DNA of 28,023 nucleotides from Bacillota bacterium (GTDB taxonomy: Bacteria; Bacillota; Clostridia; Christensenellales; UMGS416), in assembly GCA_023428265.1 (NCBI GenBank), contig JAEYYW010000063.1:1-28023 (forward strand), read 5' to 3'. This document shows, piece by piece, positions 6,981 through 14,695 of this stretch (positions are counted from its first letter, which is position 1; every line of letters starts with the position of its first letter). Made by a program: the position numbers and the translations under genes. The notes under the pieces are model-generated. The model was not told the DNA's origin and searched no databases. It saw only the letters and a program-made list of their open reading frames with translations.

Positions 6981-8143
6981 AATTCGCACAGGCATTCAAG
7001 ATGGCATTCAGCGCAATCCTGGCAAACAAAATGCGCTCCTTCCTCACCATGCTGGGCATCATCATCGGCGTGTTTTCCGTCACCGCCCTGATCACCGTGG
7101 GCCAAGGCACCAACACCTTCGTCACATCCTCGGTGCAGGGTCTTGGGTCCAACATGCTGATCGGAATGATCACGGCCAAGAAACCATATGAGCTCACGCT
7201 GGAGGACCTCTACAGTCTCAGAAACACAGGGGGCATCGGCGACATCTCGCCGATGATCAGCTCCAATACAAAGGCAAAAGCGGGCACCAACACCTATGAC
7301 ACCAGCGTGGAAGGCGTTGCCCCCGGTTATGACGCAATCCGCTCCCTGGCTGTGGCCGAAGGCCGCTTCCTGGCCCAGTCCGACCTGGATCGCCGTGGCG
7401 CGGTGGCCATCATCGGCACGGAGCTTGCCGATAACCTTTACGGCACCCGCGATGCCGTGGGCAACACAGTGACGTTGCTGGGCCGTGACTTCCTGGTCGT
7501 GGGTGTGCTGGAGGAAAAAGGCAGCTCCATGGGGATGTCCAACGACAACAGGGCGATTATCCCCTTCACAACGGCGCAGCGGCTCATGAAGCGCATGCAG
7601 ATCAACCAGATCTTTGCCTCCTCCGCGTCTGCCGACTCGGTCAACGCGGCGCAGGATGAGCTGGAGAAGTTTCTCAAACGCCGGCTGCCCGGCGACGATG
7701 ATTATCGCGTTTTTAACCAGACCGACATCCTGGGTGTGCTGGACACCATCACCGGCACTCTGACCGCTGTGCTTGGCGGCATCGCGGGCATATCGTTGCT
7801 GGTGGGCGGCATCGGCATCATGAACATCATGCTGGTCTCCGTCTCCGAGCGCACCCGCGAGATCGGCATCCGCAAGGCCATCGGCGCGCAGCGGAGCGAC
7901 ATCATGCTGCAGTTCCTGATTGAAGCCGTGATGATTTCCATCACCGGCGGCTTGATCGGGCTTTATCTGGGCTATATCGGCACCATCGTGATGAGCCATT
8001 TCTTTGGCATGGCGCTCACAATCACGCCGGGCATTGCTGCCCTCGGTCTGTCCTTCTCCATCGGCGTGGGTGTGATCTTCGGCAGCTACCCGGCCAACCG
8101 GGCCGCAAAGCTCAGGCCGATCGAAGCTCTGCGCTACGAATGA
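6977..8143 (+). CDS. ABC exporter permease, MacB/YknZ-like (FtsX domain)
   Basis: Membrane subunit of the exporter, 388 residues. It has an N-terminal helix (about 18-40) right after the typical NKMRSFLTMLGIIIGV motif, then a large extracytoplasmic MacB-type domain (about 45-255). Three C-terminal helices carry the FtsX signature LVGGIGIMNIMLVSVSERTR and EIGIRKAIGAQRSDIMLQFL, where the cytosolic coupling helix contacts the ATPase. ATG 6977 overlaps the ATPase stop as ATGA and has AGGAGG upstream at 6964-6969. It closes the operon, which ends at the strong terminator at 8164. Mechanotransmission exporters of this type move peptides, lipids or antibiotics; the substrate here cannot be read from sequence. 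Confidence 0.92.
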   Translation: MKFAQAFKMAFSAILANKMRSFLTMLGIIIGVFSVTALITVGQGTNTFVTSSVQGLGSNMLIGMITAKKPYELTLEDLYSLRNTGGIGDISPMISSNTKAKAGTNTYDTSVEGVAPGYDAIRSLAVAEGRFLAQSDLDRRGAVAIIGTELADNLYGTRDAVGNTVTLLGRDFLVVGVLEEKGSSMGMSNDNRAIIPFTTAQRLMKRMQINQIFASSASADSVNAAQDELEKFLKRRLPGDDDYRVFNQTDILGVLDTITGTLTAVLGGIAGISLLVGGIGIMNIMLVSVSERTREIGIRKAIGAQRSDIMLQFLIEAVMISITGGLIGLYLGYIGTIVMSHFFGMALTITPGIAALGLSFSIGVGVIFGSYPANRAAKLRPIEALRYE

Positions 8144-8163
8144 TCCCCAAAAACCGATACCGA

Positions 8164-8191
8164 CAGCCCCTGCACCCAGGGGCTGTTTTTT
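8164..8191 (+). terminator. Intrinsic terminator of the exporter operon
   Basis: Perfect 9-bp stem CAGCCCCTG (8164-8172) with CAGGGGCTG (8177-8185), a 4-base loop CACC, and six T residues (8186-8191), 20 bases after the permease stop. Confidence 0.95.
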
Positions 8192-8250
8192 CATCAGTTC
8201 TGCCGATGCACCCGATCAAAAACCCCAATGGCAAAAAGCGTCTTCTTTGC

Positions 8251-8279
8251 TTGTTGCCGCATCCGGCAAGTGTTATAAT
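8251..8279 (+). promoter_or_regulatory. Promoter of the cupin gene
   Basis: TTGTTG at 8251-8256 and TATAAT at 8274-8279 with a 17-bp spacer. TG at 8271-8272 makes it an extended -10 as well. Confidence 0.8.
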
Positions 8280-8306
8280 CCGGCAAAACAATCAGGAGGA
8301 GATCAA

Positions 8307-8672
8307 ATGGACGTTTCAGTGGTAAACATCCAGCAGAAGTTTGGCTTGATTGGCAGCCAACACAAGTACAAGGCCGTCGCCCGCATGAACAACTACCTAT
8401 TCAAACTGGTGAAGATGCAGCGGGAGTTTGTGTGGCACACCCACGAGGAGACCGATGAGGTGTTCCTCGTGTTCGGCGGCAGGCTCACTATTGAGCTCAG
8501 AGAGAAAACATTGCGCCTGGGCCCCGGCGACATGGTGTCGATCCCAAAGGGTGTGGAGCACAAGCCTTCCAGCACGGAAGAATGCCTGATCATGCTGGTT
8601 GAGCCGGACACCACGGTGAACACCGGCAGCGCCGGCGGCGCCCTCACCGACGATGATGTGGAGTGGATCTAG
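8307..8672 (+). CDS. Small cupin-domain protein
   Basis: A 121-residue single-cupin protein. The metal-binding motif 1 is H44-T-H46-x4-E51 followed by a Gly six residues on (VWHTHEETDEVFLVFGG). Motif 2 is GPGDMVSIPKGVEHKP with H85, so a divalent metal is expected. The family includes sugar isomerases, dioxygenases and ligand-binding proteins, and nothing here narrows the role. ATG 8307 has AGGAGGAG a few bases upstream, in a dedicated promoter-gene-hairpin unit, so it is monocistronic. It converges with the hppA gene. Confidence 0.88.
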   Translation: MDVSVVNIQQKFGLIGSQHKYKAVARMNNYLFKLVKMQREFVWHTHEETDEVFLVFGGRLTIELREKTLRLGPGDMVSIPKGVEHKPSSTEECLIMLVEPDTTVNTGSAGGALTDDDVEWI

Positions 8673-8677
8673 CAAAG

Positions 8678-8703
8678 GAGCCCCGGGCAAAAGCCCGGGG
8701 CTC
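8678..8703. terminator. Strong hairpin between convergent cupin gene and hppA, likely bidirectional terminator
   Basis: A perfect 11-bp stem GAGCCCCGGGC (8678-8688) / GCCCGGGGCTC (8693-8703) with an AAAA loop, 5 bases after the cupin stop and 46 bases after the hppA stop. Neither side has a full T run (CTTTGCT on the minus side, CTTATTG on the plus side), so efficiency is uncertain. Confidence 0.6.
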
Positions 8704-8749
8704 AGCTTATTGCAGCACATGGAGAAAGCATCTGGGTTTCTGGGTTACA

Positions 8750-11068
8750 TTAAGCCCCCGTGCTGTTGCTTTGAGCGCTCTGCGGCACCAGGCGCACATC
8801 ACCGCTCTTGCCAAATCCGCCACGCTTGGAATAAAGCACCGAGCCTGCCACAACCAGCAAACAGATGATGCCGGTGATGATCATGCCGATGTTGGTGCCC
8901 TTCCATTGCAGCTGCACCAGCACCGGTGCGGCAAGCAGGGAAACAAGGTTGATCACCTTGATCATCGGGTTCAGAGCCGGGCCGGCGGTGTCTTTCAGCG
9001 GGTCGCCCACCGTGTCGCCCACGACGGCCGCTTTGTGGGCGTCGGAGCCTTTGCCGCCATGCAGTCCGTCTTCAATCGTTTTCTTGGCGTTGTCCCACGC
9101 GCCGCCTGCGGTGGACATAAACACAGCCAGCAGCTGGCCGGAAAGGATCACACCGGCAAGCGCGCCGCCCAGCGCCTCAACACCCAGGAATATGCCCACA
9201 GTCAAGGGGGTGAGGATAGAAATCAACGCCAGGCTGATCAATTCTTTCTGCGCAGCGCCGGTGCAAATCGTCACCGGCTCCTGATAGTCAGGCTTCACCT
9301 TTCCCTCCATCAAGCCGGGAATCCGGAACTGCCTGCGCACAACCTCAACGATAAGGCCGGCGGCGCGGGCCACGGAGTTGATGATCAGAGAGCTGAACAG
9401 CCACGGCACCGCCGCGCCGATCAACGCGCCGATGAACACGGTGGGCTCGGAGATCCGGATGCCGGTCTGCATCAGCGTATGGATCGCTTGCCCGGCGCCG
9501 GCCAGCTGGGTCTGCTCCCTGGAAACATCGGTCAGGAACGAACCAAACAGCGACACCGCCGCAATGACGGCAGAGCCAATGGCCACACCTTTAGTGATGG
9601 CCTTCGTGGTGTTGCCCACAGCGTCCAGGTGGGCCATGACCTCGCGGGACTTTTCATCCAGACCAGACATCTCCCCCACGCCGTTTGCGTTGTCGGCGAT
9701 GGGGCCGAAAGAGTCCATCGCCACATTGTTGCCGGTGAGCGTGAGCATGCCGATGCCGGTCATCGCCACGCCATACAGGATGTGGGTTACACCTTGCCCC
9801 CAGTAAATCAGCACAGAGGTCAGAATCATGGCGGCGATGATCAGCGTCTGCCACACCGAAACTTCATAACCGGTGGCAAGGCCCCTCAAGATCAGGGTGG
9901 CCGAACCGGTGCGGGAAGAATCGGCAATGTCTTTCACAGGCTTGTAGTGCGTATCGGTGAAGTATTTCGTCACCTCATCCAGCAGGATCGCCAGCACGAT
10001 GCCCGCTCCGACGGAGAAGAAGGCGCGCCATTCGTTCATATAGAAGTGCGCCAGCAGTGCGAATGCCACAATGCACATTGCGGCAGACGCGTAGAAACCC
10101 TTGTTGATTGACTTCATGGCGTCATAGTTGCGGTCGGTCTTTTTGCCGCGCACAAGATAAGTGCCGATGATGCTGGAGAGCACACCGATGCCGCGCACAA
10201 GCAGCGGGAAGACAATCCACTTGATCTCACCGGTGACACCCATCAGTGCCAGGCCCAGAATCAAGCCGGACACAATCGTGACTTCATAGGATTCAAAAAT
10301 GTCTGCCGCCATCCCGGCGCAATCGCCCACATTGTCACCCACAAGATCGGCAATAACCGCCGCGTTGCGGGGGTCATCCTCCGGCACACCGGCCTCCACC
10401 TTGCCAACAAGATCGGCACCCACGTCGGCAGCCTTGGTATAAATGCCTCCGCCCACGCGCATAAACAGTGCCAGCAGCGTGCCGCCGAAGCCAAAGCCCA
10501 GCAGAGCGTCGGGGGCAGCCATGCCAAACACGATGAAAATCAGCGTGCCGCCCAGCAGGCCAAGGCCATCGGTCAGCATGCCGGTGATTGTGCCGGTGCG
10601 GTAAGCGATCTTCAGCGCCTCAGCAAAACTGCTGCGGGCGGCGGCAGCCACGCGCACGTTGCCCTGCACTGCCATCCGCATGCCGAACTGGCCCACCATC
10701 AGCGAAAAGCAGGCGCCCATGATAAACGCCACGGCGCGGCCCAGGCCCACGATGATCTTGATTGAGTCTTCCGAATAGGTGGAAAAGCGCTGCATTGCTT
10801 CTTCCGTTGGCTTGACAATATAAACGGAGAAGAACAGGACGACGGTGAATACGGCGATCAACGGAATGATCGTCTTCAATTGTTTGCCCAGATAAGCGTT
10901 TGCACCGGTTCGGATCGCTTTCCAGACCTCCTGCATCCCTTCTGTGCCCCGGTCGGCCGCCATGACCTGCCTGCGCAGCAGCAGCGCATAGGCCAGGCCT
11001 GCGAATGCGATCAGGAGCACGACCCAGATTGCGATGGTCTCAAATTGGGTTGCGTGTAGACTTGCCAT
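8750..11068 (-). CDS. hppA: Membrane-bound pyrophosphatase, K+-independent proton-pumping type
   Basis: Integral membrane pump that couples hydrolysis of pyrophosphate to ion export. It is 772 residues with about 16 hydrophobic helices. Catalytic motifs are intact: DVGADLVGKVEAGVPEDDP (about 215-233), DLVGDNVGDCAGMAADIFE (241-259), DSFGPIADNANGVGEM (452-467) and GDTVGDPLKDTAGPALNP near the C-terminus. The diagnostic site reads GNTTKAIT (485-492): Lys489 and Thr492 are the pair that established work links to K+-independent enzymes, where K+-dependent ones have Ala and Gly/Ala. K+-independent members characterised so far pump protons, so H+ is the likely ion (inference). Start ATG 11068 is chosen for its 9-base spacing to AAGGAG; an ATG two codons earlier sits too close. 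Transcribed alone from 11121-11149. Confidence 0.95.
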   Translation of the reverse strand: MASLHATQFETIAIWVVLLIAFAGLAYALLLRRQVMAADRGTEGMQEVWKAIRTGANAYLGKQLKTIIPLIAVFTVVLFFSVYIVKPTEEAMQRFSTYSEDSIKIIVGLGRAVAFIMGACFSLMVGQFGMRMAVQGNVRVAAAARSSFAEALKIAYRTGTITGMLTDGLGLLGGTLIFIVFGMAAPDALLGFGFGGTLLALFMRVGGGIYTKAADVGADLVGKVEAGVPEDDPRNAAVIADLVGDNVGDCAGMAADIFESYEVTIVSGLILGLALMGVTGEIKWIVFPLLVRGIGVLSSIIGTYLVRGKKTDRNYDAMKSINKGFYASAAMCIVAFALLAHFYMNEWRAFFSVGAGIVLAILLDEVTKYFTDTHYKPVKDIADSSRTGSATLILRGLATGYEVSVWQTLIIAAMILTSVLIYWGQGVTHILYGVAMTGIGMLTLTGNNVAMDSFGPIADNANGVGEMSGLDEKSREVMAHLDAVGNTTKAITKGVAIGSAVIAAVSLFGSFLTDVSREQTQLAGAGQAIHTLMQTGIRISEPTVFIGALIGAAVPWLFSSLIINSVARAAGLIVEVVRRQFRIPGLMEGKVKPDYQEPVTICTGAAQKELISLALISILTPLTVGIFLGVEALGGALAGVILSGQLLAVFMSTAGGAWDNAKKTIEDGLHGGKGSDAHKAAVVGDTVGDPLKDTAGPALNPMIKVINLVSLLAAPVLVQLQWKGTNIGMIITGIICLLVVAGSVLYSKRGGFGKSGDVRLVPQSAQSNSTGA

Positions 11069-11120
11069 GTCCATCTGCTCCTTAGTTCTAAAATTGTAAT
11101 ACCACATAAAGCCGGTAGTA

Positions 11121-11149
11121 ATCATATGACAAACAGAATAAATTGTAAA
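11121..11149 (-). promoter_or_regulatory. Promoter of hppA
   Basis: On the minus strand TTTACA (11149-11144) and TATGAT (11126-11121) are 17 bp apart, giving a start near 11114 and a leader of about 45 bases. Confidence 0.75.
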
Positions 11150-11227
11150 TCAAAATATTGGTAGAATTCGAAAGATATGAGGTGATCAAAACACCAGGCA
11201 AAGCATGGCTGTCTGTGGCTTCACAAG

Positions 11228-11266
11228 AGGCGCCCAATGCCGATTTACATGCGGCTTGCAGCGCCT
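11228..11266 (-). terminator. Hairpin after the GT2-GtrA gene, possible terminator
   Basis: Nested stem: AGGCGC (11266-11261) with GCGCCT (11233-11228) outside and GCCG with CGGC inside, starting 12 bases after the stop of the gene at 11278. It is followed by TTGTG rather than a T run, so it may be only a weak end or an RNA-stability hairpin. Confidence 0.4.
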
Positions 11267-11277
11267 GATTTGGACCT

Positions 11278-12321
11278 TTATTGCTTCTTTCTGAAAATGA
11301 AATCCCGCTGGATCAGGAAGTTGGAGGTGAACAGCAGCACGTCCACAATTTGCTTGGAGATGAACGCGTAAATGCCGAACTCCCTGTTGATAAATGGCAC
11401 CAGATTCATAGCGATCAGTGTGTTGCAGGAGGCCAAGGCCACATATTTCAACAAAGGCTTGTAATCATATTTGCCAGACTGCTTGTTGTCTTTGAATACA
11501 ATGTTCTTGTTCAAAAAGTAGCCCACGATTGCGCCGGATGCGCGTGCGATGACCGTGGCTAGCATCACCTTGTTTTGCGTCAGCAAATAGCCAAAAAGGA
11601 AAAAAACACCATTATCTGTCAGCATTGTGACAGCAGATGCCGAGACGAACTTGAGCGGCAGCAGCACGATCCGGAAGATATCCACAAAACGGTCCCACAG
11701 CCGGGATTCGCACTCGTAGTCGTAGGCTGCCGCAACAGGCACGCTGACGGTCTTGATGCCCATATGCTGCAGATTGAGCAGCATATTGATCAGCAGCTTG
11801 CAGCTGTCACCCTTCAGGTCCAGAAAAGCAGGCACATACTGGGAAGGAATTGCCCGTAGGCTTGCCCATGGATCGCCCACCTTGCGCCCGTGCACAATTG
11901 TGAAGGCCAGAGCCGCCAGGCCTCTCACCAGGTTGGTGAACAGCCCAAGCTTCGGATTGCGCCGCCTGCTTGCCATCACAAGCCTGTCACCGGAAGCACG
12001 AAACGCATCGGCAACATTAAGCACATCCCCAACGCCGAAACCATCTTCCGGCTCAAAAACAATCACGCCGGGCAGCTTGTCCATCCAATCTGCGCGGAAC
12101 CGCTCCAACCCCGCGCGCAAGCCGCCGCACGGTTTATGCTCCGCCACATCGCAGCCGATTGTTTCCGCCTGCTGCCTTACCGCTTGATCACCTGCCTGCA
12201 CAGAAGCGATGATGGGATAACCCACTGCTATGAACTCCTTGGCCATGGCAATAAGCTCCGCACTTCCATCGAAGTGGGAGAAGAGGATGGCGGGAAGGGG
12301 CTGCTGTTTAGCATTGGCCAT
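11278..12321 (-). CDS. GT2-like (DPM1-like) domain fused to a GtrA membrane domain
   Basis: A 347-residue fusion. The N-terminal half (about 1-215) follows the fold order of dolichol-phosphate-mannose-synthase-like GT2 enzymes, including VMASRRRNPKLG and the acceptor-side GRKVGDPWASLRAI. The segment where a catalytic DADGQ is expected reads VFEPEDGFGVGD (88-99), and DTQTGLR-type residues read DPWASLR. The C-terminal half (about 222-347) is a four-helix GtrA domain with the usual basic end (FLIQRDFIFRKK). Intact GT2-GtrA proteins load polyprenyl phosphate and help move the sugar across the membrane. With the changed motif, activity is uncertain and it may act as a transporter or partner. A GGAGGG site lies about 15 bases upstream, inside the repeat element. 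Last gene of the glycan operon. Confidence 0.75.
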   Translation of the reverse strand: MANAKQQPLPAILFSHFDGSAELIAMAKEFIAVGYPIIASVQAGDQAVRQQAETIGCDVAEHKPCGGLRAGLERFRADWMDKLPGVIVFEPEDGFGVGDVLNVADAFRASGDRLVMASRRRNPKLGLFTNLVRGLAALAFTIVHGRKVGDPWASLRAIPSQYVPAFLDLKGDSCKLLINMLLNLQHMGIKTVSVPVAAAYDYECESRLWDRFVDIFRIVLLPLKFVSASAVTMLTDNGVFFLFGYLLTQNKVMLATVIARASGAIVGYFLNKNIVFKDNKQSGKYDYKPLLKYVALASCNTLIAMNLVPFINREFGIYAFISKQIVDVLLFTSNFLIQRDFIFRKKQ

Positions 12322-12330
12322 ATGGGCTCA

Positions 12331-12449
12331 GGTTCTCCCTCCGCCCCCTTCGGGGCACCTCCCTCAACGAGGGAGGCAAGTTGTTCATGATCAAGCCGTA
12401 CTTGTCCCCCGCTTTGAGGGGGATGTCGCCGAAGGCGATAGGGGGAGTT
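12331..12449. repeat. Palindromic REP/MITE-like intergenic element
   Basis: Two related arms in opposite orientation, about 51 bases each (12331-12382 and 12399-12449), around a 16-base centre. Each arm contains nested hairpins: CCTCCCTC-AAC-GAGGGAGG in the left arm; TCCCCC-GCTTTGA-GGGGGA and TCGCC-GAA-GGCGA in the right arm. It fills the whole gap between the capG stop and the GT2-GtrA gene. I recall C/G-block elements with this look repeated in gut Clostridia genomes, but within this window there is only one copy. It codes for nothing. Confidence 0.7.
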
Positions 12450-12450
12450 A

Positions 12451-13578
12451 TCACTTTCCCCACACCACTTTGTTGATGATCTTCACATAACTCTGGATGA
12501 TCTTGACCACCTTCACCGACACATTGCGGTCGTGGTAGTCGTTTGCCAGTTCCACAGGCTCATTGTTCTGCTTCATCGCGCGGGCCAGCTCGATGGACTG
12601 CACGATGTCCTGCTCGGTCACACCGCCCACGATCACGGTGCCCTTGTCAAGCACCTCGGGCCGCTCTGTGCTGGTGCGGATGAGAATGCCGGGAAAACCA
12701 AGGATTGCCGATTCCTCGCTCAGCGTCCCGCTGTCAGACAGCACGCAGAAGGAGTTCATCTGCAGTTTGTTATAAGCAAAAAACCCGAAGGGCTTCAGCT
12801 GTCTGACGAGCGGATGGAATTGGAAGTTCCTGTCCTCAATGCGTTTCCAGCTACGCGGGTGGGTGGAATAAACCACCGGCATGCCATACTTTTCAGCGGC
12901 AAAGTTGATCGCGTTCATCAGGCTCAGGAATGTCTTCTCGTTGTCGATGTTTTCCTCCCGATGGGCGGAAACGAGGATGTAGTTATCCGGCGACAGATTC
13001 AGCTCTTCCAGCACCTTACTGGCGGTAATGCTCTCCATGTGCCGGTGGATCACCTCCGGCATCGGCGAGCCGGTGACATAAAGGTGCTCCTTGCGGAAGC
13101 CCTCGCTCAGCAGATAACGCCGGGAATGCTCGGTATAAGGCAGATTGATGTCGCTGATGTGGTCCACTATCTTGCGATTGATCTCCTCCGGCACATTCTG
13201 GTCAAAGCACCGGTTGCCTGCCTCCATATGGAAGATCGGAATCTTCAGCCGCTTGGCCGGGATGGCCGCCAGGGCGCTGTTGGTATCCCCTAGTATGAGA
13301 AGCGCGTCGGGTTTGAGCTCCGCCAGCACATCCCAGCTTTTGGCGATGATGTTGCCCATCGTCTCGCCCAGGCTTGCGCCCACCACGCCCAGATAACGGT
13401 CCGGCGCGCGCAGGCCCAGCTCCTCGAAGAACACCTCATTGAGCGTATAGTCCCAGTTTTGGCCGGTGTGCACCAGCACATGGTCAAAATAACGGTCACA
13501 GGCCTTGATGACCTCGCTCAAGCGGATGATCTCCGGGCGGGTGCCCACGATCGTCATGACTTTCAGTTTTTCCTGCAT
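12451..13578 (-). CDS. capG: UDP-sugar 2-epimerase, CapG/FnlC type (last step to UDP-L-FucNAc)
   Basis: A 375-residue epimerase of the WecB fold. Motifs: IVGTRPEIIRL at the start, LGDTNSALAA near 93, HMEAGNRCFDQNVPEEINRK near 114, SAHREENID near 210 and SDSGTLSEESAILG near 286. WecB and CapG share this fold. The preceding capE and capF genes make CapG the better name: it inverts C2 of UDP-2-acetamido-2,6-dideoxy-L-talose to give UDP-N-acetyl-L-fucosamine. Start ATG 13578 has GGAGG 8 bases upstream and lies one base after the capF stop; a longer in-frame reading would run into capF. The repeat element starts right after its stop codon. Confidence 0.9.
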   Translation of the reverse strand: MQEKLKVMTIVGTRPEIIRLSEVIKACDRYFDHVLVHTGQNWDYTLNEVFFEELGLRAPDRYLGVVGASLGETMGNIIAKSWDVLAELKPDALLILGDTNSALAAIPAKRLKIPIFHMEAGNRCFDQNVPEEINRKIVDHISDINLPYTEHSRRYLLSEGFRKEHLYVTGSPMPEVIHRHMESITASKVLEELNLSPDNYILVSAHREENIDNEKTFLSLMNAINFAAEKYGMPVVYSTHPRSWKRIEDRNFQFHPLVRQLKPFGFFAYNKLQMNSFCVLSDSGTLSEESAILGFPGILIRTSTERPEVLDKGTVIVGGVTEQDIVQSIELARAMKQNNEPVELANDYHDRNVSVKVVKIIQSYVKIINKVVWGK

Positions 13579-13579
13579 T

Positions 13580-14695
13580 TCAGACCTCCAACCAGTAGGT
13601 GTCGGGGTTGGCCGGGTCAAACACCTCGTCAGACCAGAACAACGTGATCACATCGGTCTGTCCAACATTGGTGATGGAGTGTGTATAACCGGTGGGGATA
13701 TCCACGATGGACAGCTCCCTCCCATTCACCGGATACTCCAGCACCTCTTCCCCGCCAATCTTCCGGAAACGGATCACGGCGTCGCCCTCAATTACAATGA
13801 ACTTCTCCACCTTTGTGTGATGCCAGTGGTTGCCCCGAGTGATGCCCGGCTTTGTCCGGCTCACAAAGATTTGCCCAAAGCCCGGCTGCTTGATCAGCTC
13901 TGCCAGCCAACCCCGGTTGTCGTGTTTCATCTCCGGTTGGCGGGTAAACTCGTTTTCCGGCAGATAAGACACATAAGTGGCATAGAGCGCCCGCATTGTG
14001 GCTGAGTTGAAATCGGGCAGTGTCAGCGTCTCGCGGCTCATGCGGAAAGACATCAGGATATCGGCAAGCTCGCCCAGCGTCAAGCTGTGCACCACGGGTA
14101 CAAAACAATAGCCGTCCTCCCCCACATGGACATTGCCGCCCAGTACCGCCAGGAACTCCTTGAGAAGGTCCCCGATATAAACCAGGTCCAACCGCTTTTC
14201 AGGGTCATTGACCTGGATCGGCAAACCCCGCGCGATGTTGTGGCAAAACGTTGCTACAACCGAGTTATAGTTGGGGCGGCACCATTTGCCAAACAAGCCC
14301 GGCAGCCGGTAGACCAGCGCCTGCGCACCGGTGCGTGCCGCCCAGTCAAATGCAATTTGCTCGGCGGCTCGCTTGCTCATGCCATAGGGATTGTCCAGCG
14401 CCGCCTGTGTGGAAGACGTGAGCACCACAGGGATCCGCTTGCCATGCCGCTCCAGCAGATCCAGCACCAGGCCCGTGAAGCCCCGGTTGCCGCTGTCAAA
14501 CTCCGACGGGTCCTGTGGGCGGTTCACACCGGCCAGGTGGAACACAAAGTCTGCCCGCGCAAGAGCCTGTTCCAGCTCCGCCTCATCATAACCCACGTCA
14601 AAGGGCAGCACCTCATGCTCCTTGTGATTGGAAAGCTCCGCCGTCAGATTGCGGCCCACGAAACCAGCGGCGCCGGTCACAACGACCACGCTCAT
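13580..14695 (-). CDS. capF: CapF/FnlB: bifunctional SDR reductase-cupin enzyme of UDP-L-FucNAc synthesis
   Basis: A 371-residue two-domain enzyme. Residues 1 to about 245 form an SDR domain with VTGAAGFVGRNL and the catalytic Y104-x3-K108 in NPYGMSKRAAE. Residues about 250-371 form a cupin with RGNHWHHTKVEKFIVIEGDA (288-307) and DIPTGYTHSITN, expected to bind zinc. In the characterised S. aureus enzyme the cupin epimerises C3 of the CapE product and the SDR domain reduces the C4 keto group with NADPH. Both active sites look intact. The ATG overlaps the capE stop (ATGA), and its stop is one base before the capG start, so the three genes are translated as a unit. Annotation as a generic epimerase would miss the C-terminal domain. 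Confidence 0.95.
   Translation of the reverse strand: MSVVVVTGAAGFVGRNLTAELSNHKEHEVLPFDVGYDEAELEQALARADFVFHLAGVNRPQDPSEFDSGNRGFTGLVLDLLERHGKRIPVVLTSSTQAALDNPYGMSKRAAEQIAFDWAARTGAQALVYRLPGLFGKWCRPNYNSVVATFCHNIARGLPIQVNDPEKRLDLVYIGDLLKEFLAVLGGNVHVGEDGYCFVPVVHSLTLGELADILMSFRMSRETLTLPDFNSATMRALYATYVSYLPENEFTRQPEMKHDNRGWLAELIKQPGFGQIFVSRTKPGITRGNHWHHTKVEKFIVIEGDAVIRFRKIGGEEVLEYPVNGRELSIVDIPTGYTHSITNVGQTDVITLFWSDEVFDPANPDTYWLEV

Noticed and set aside
6611..8194. 527-codon minus-strand open frame opposite the ABC exporter
   Set aside because: Antisense shadow of well-supported ATPase and permease genes; it also crosses their terminator.
8663..10111. 482-codon plus-strand open frame opposite hppA
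   Set aside because: Antisense to conserved pyrophosphatase motifs, Gln/His/Arg-rich and without a start signal.
12331..12449. CRISPR-like or intrinsic terminator reading of the C/G-block region
   Set aside because: There is no repeat-spacer periodicity and no T run; two inverted arms fit a REP/MITE-like element better.
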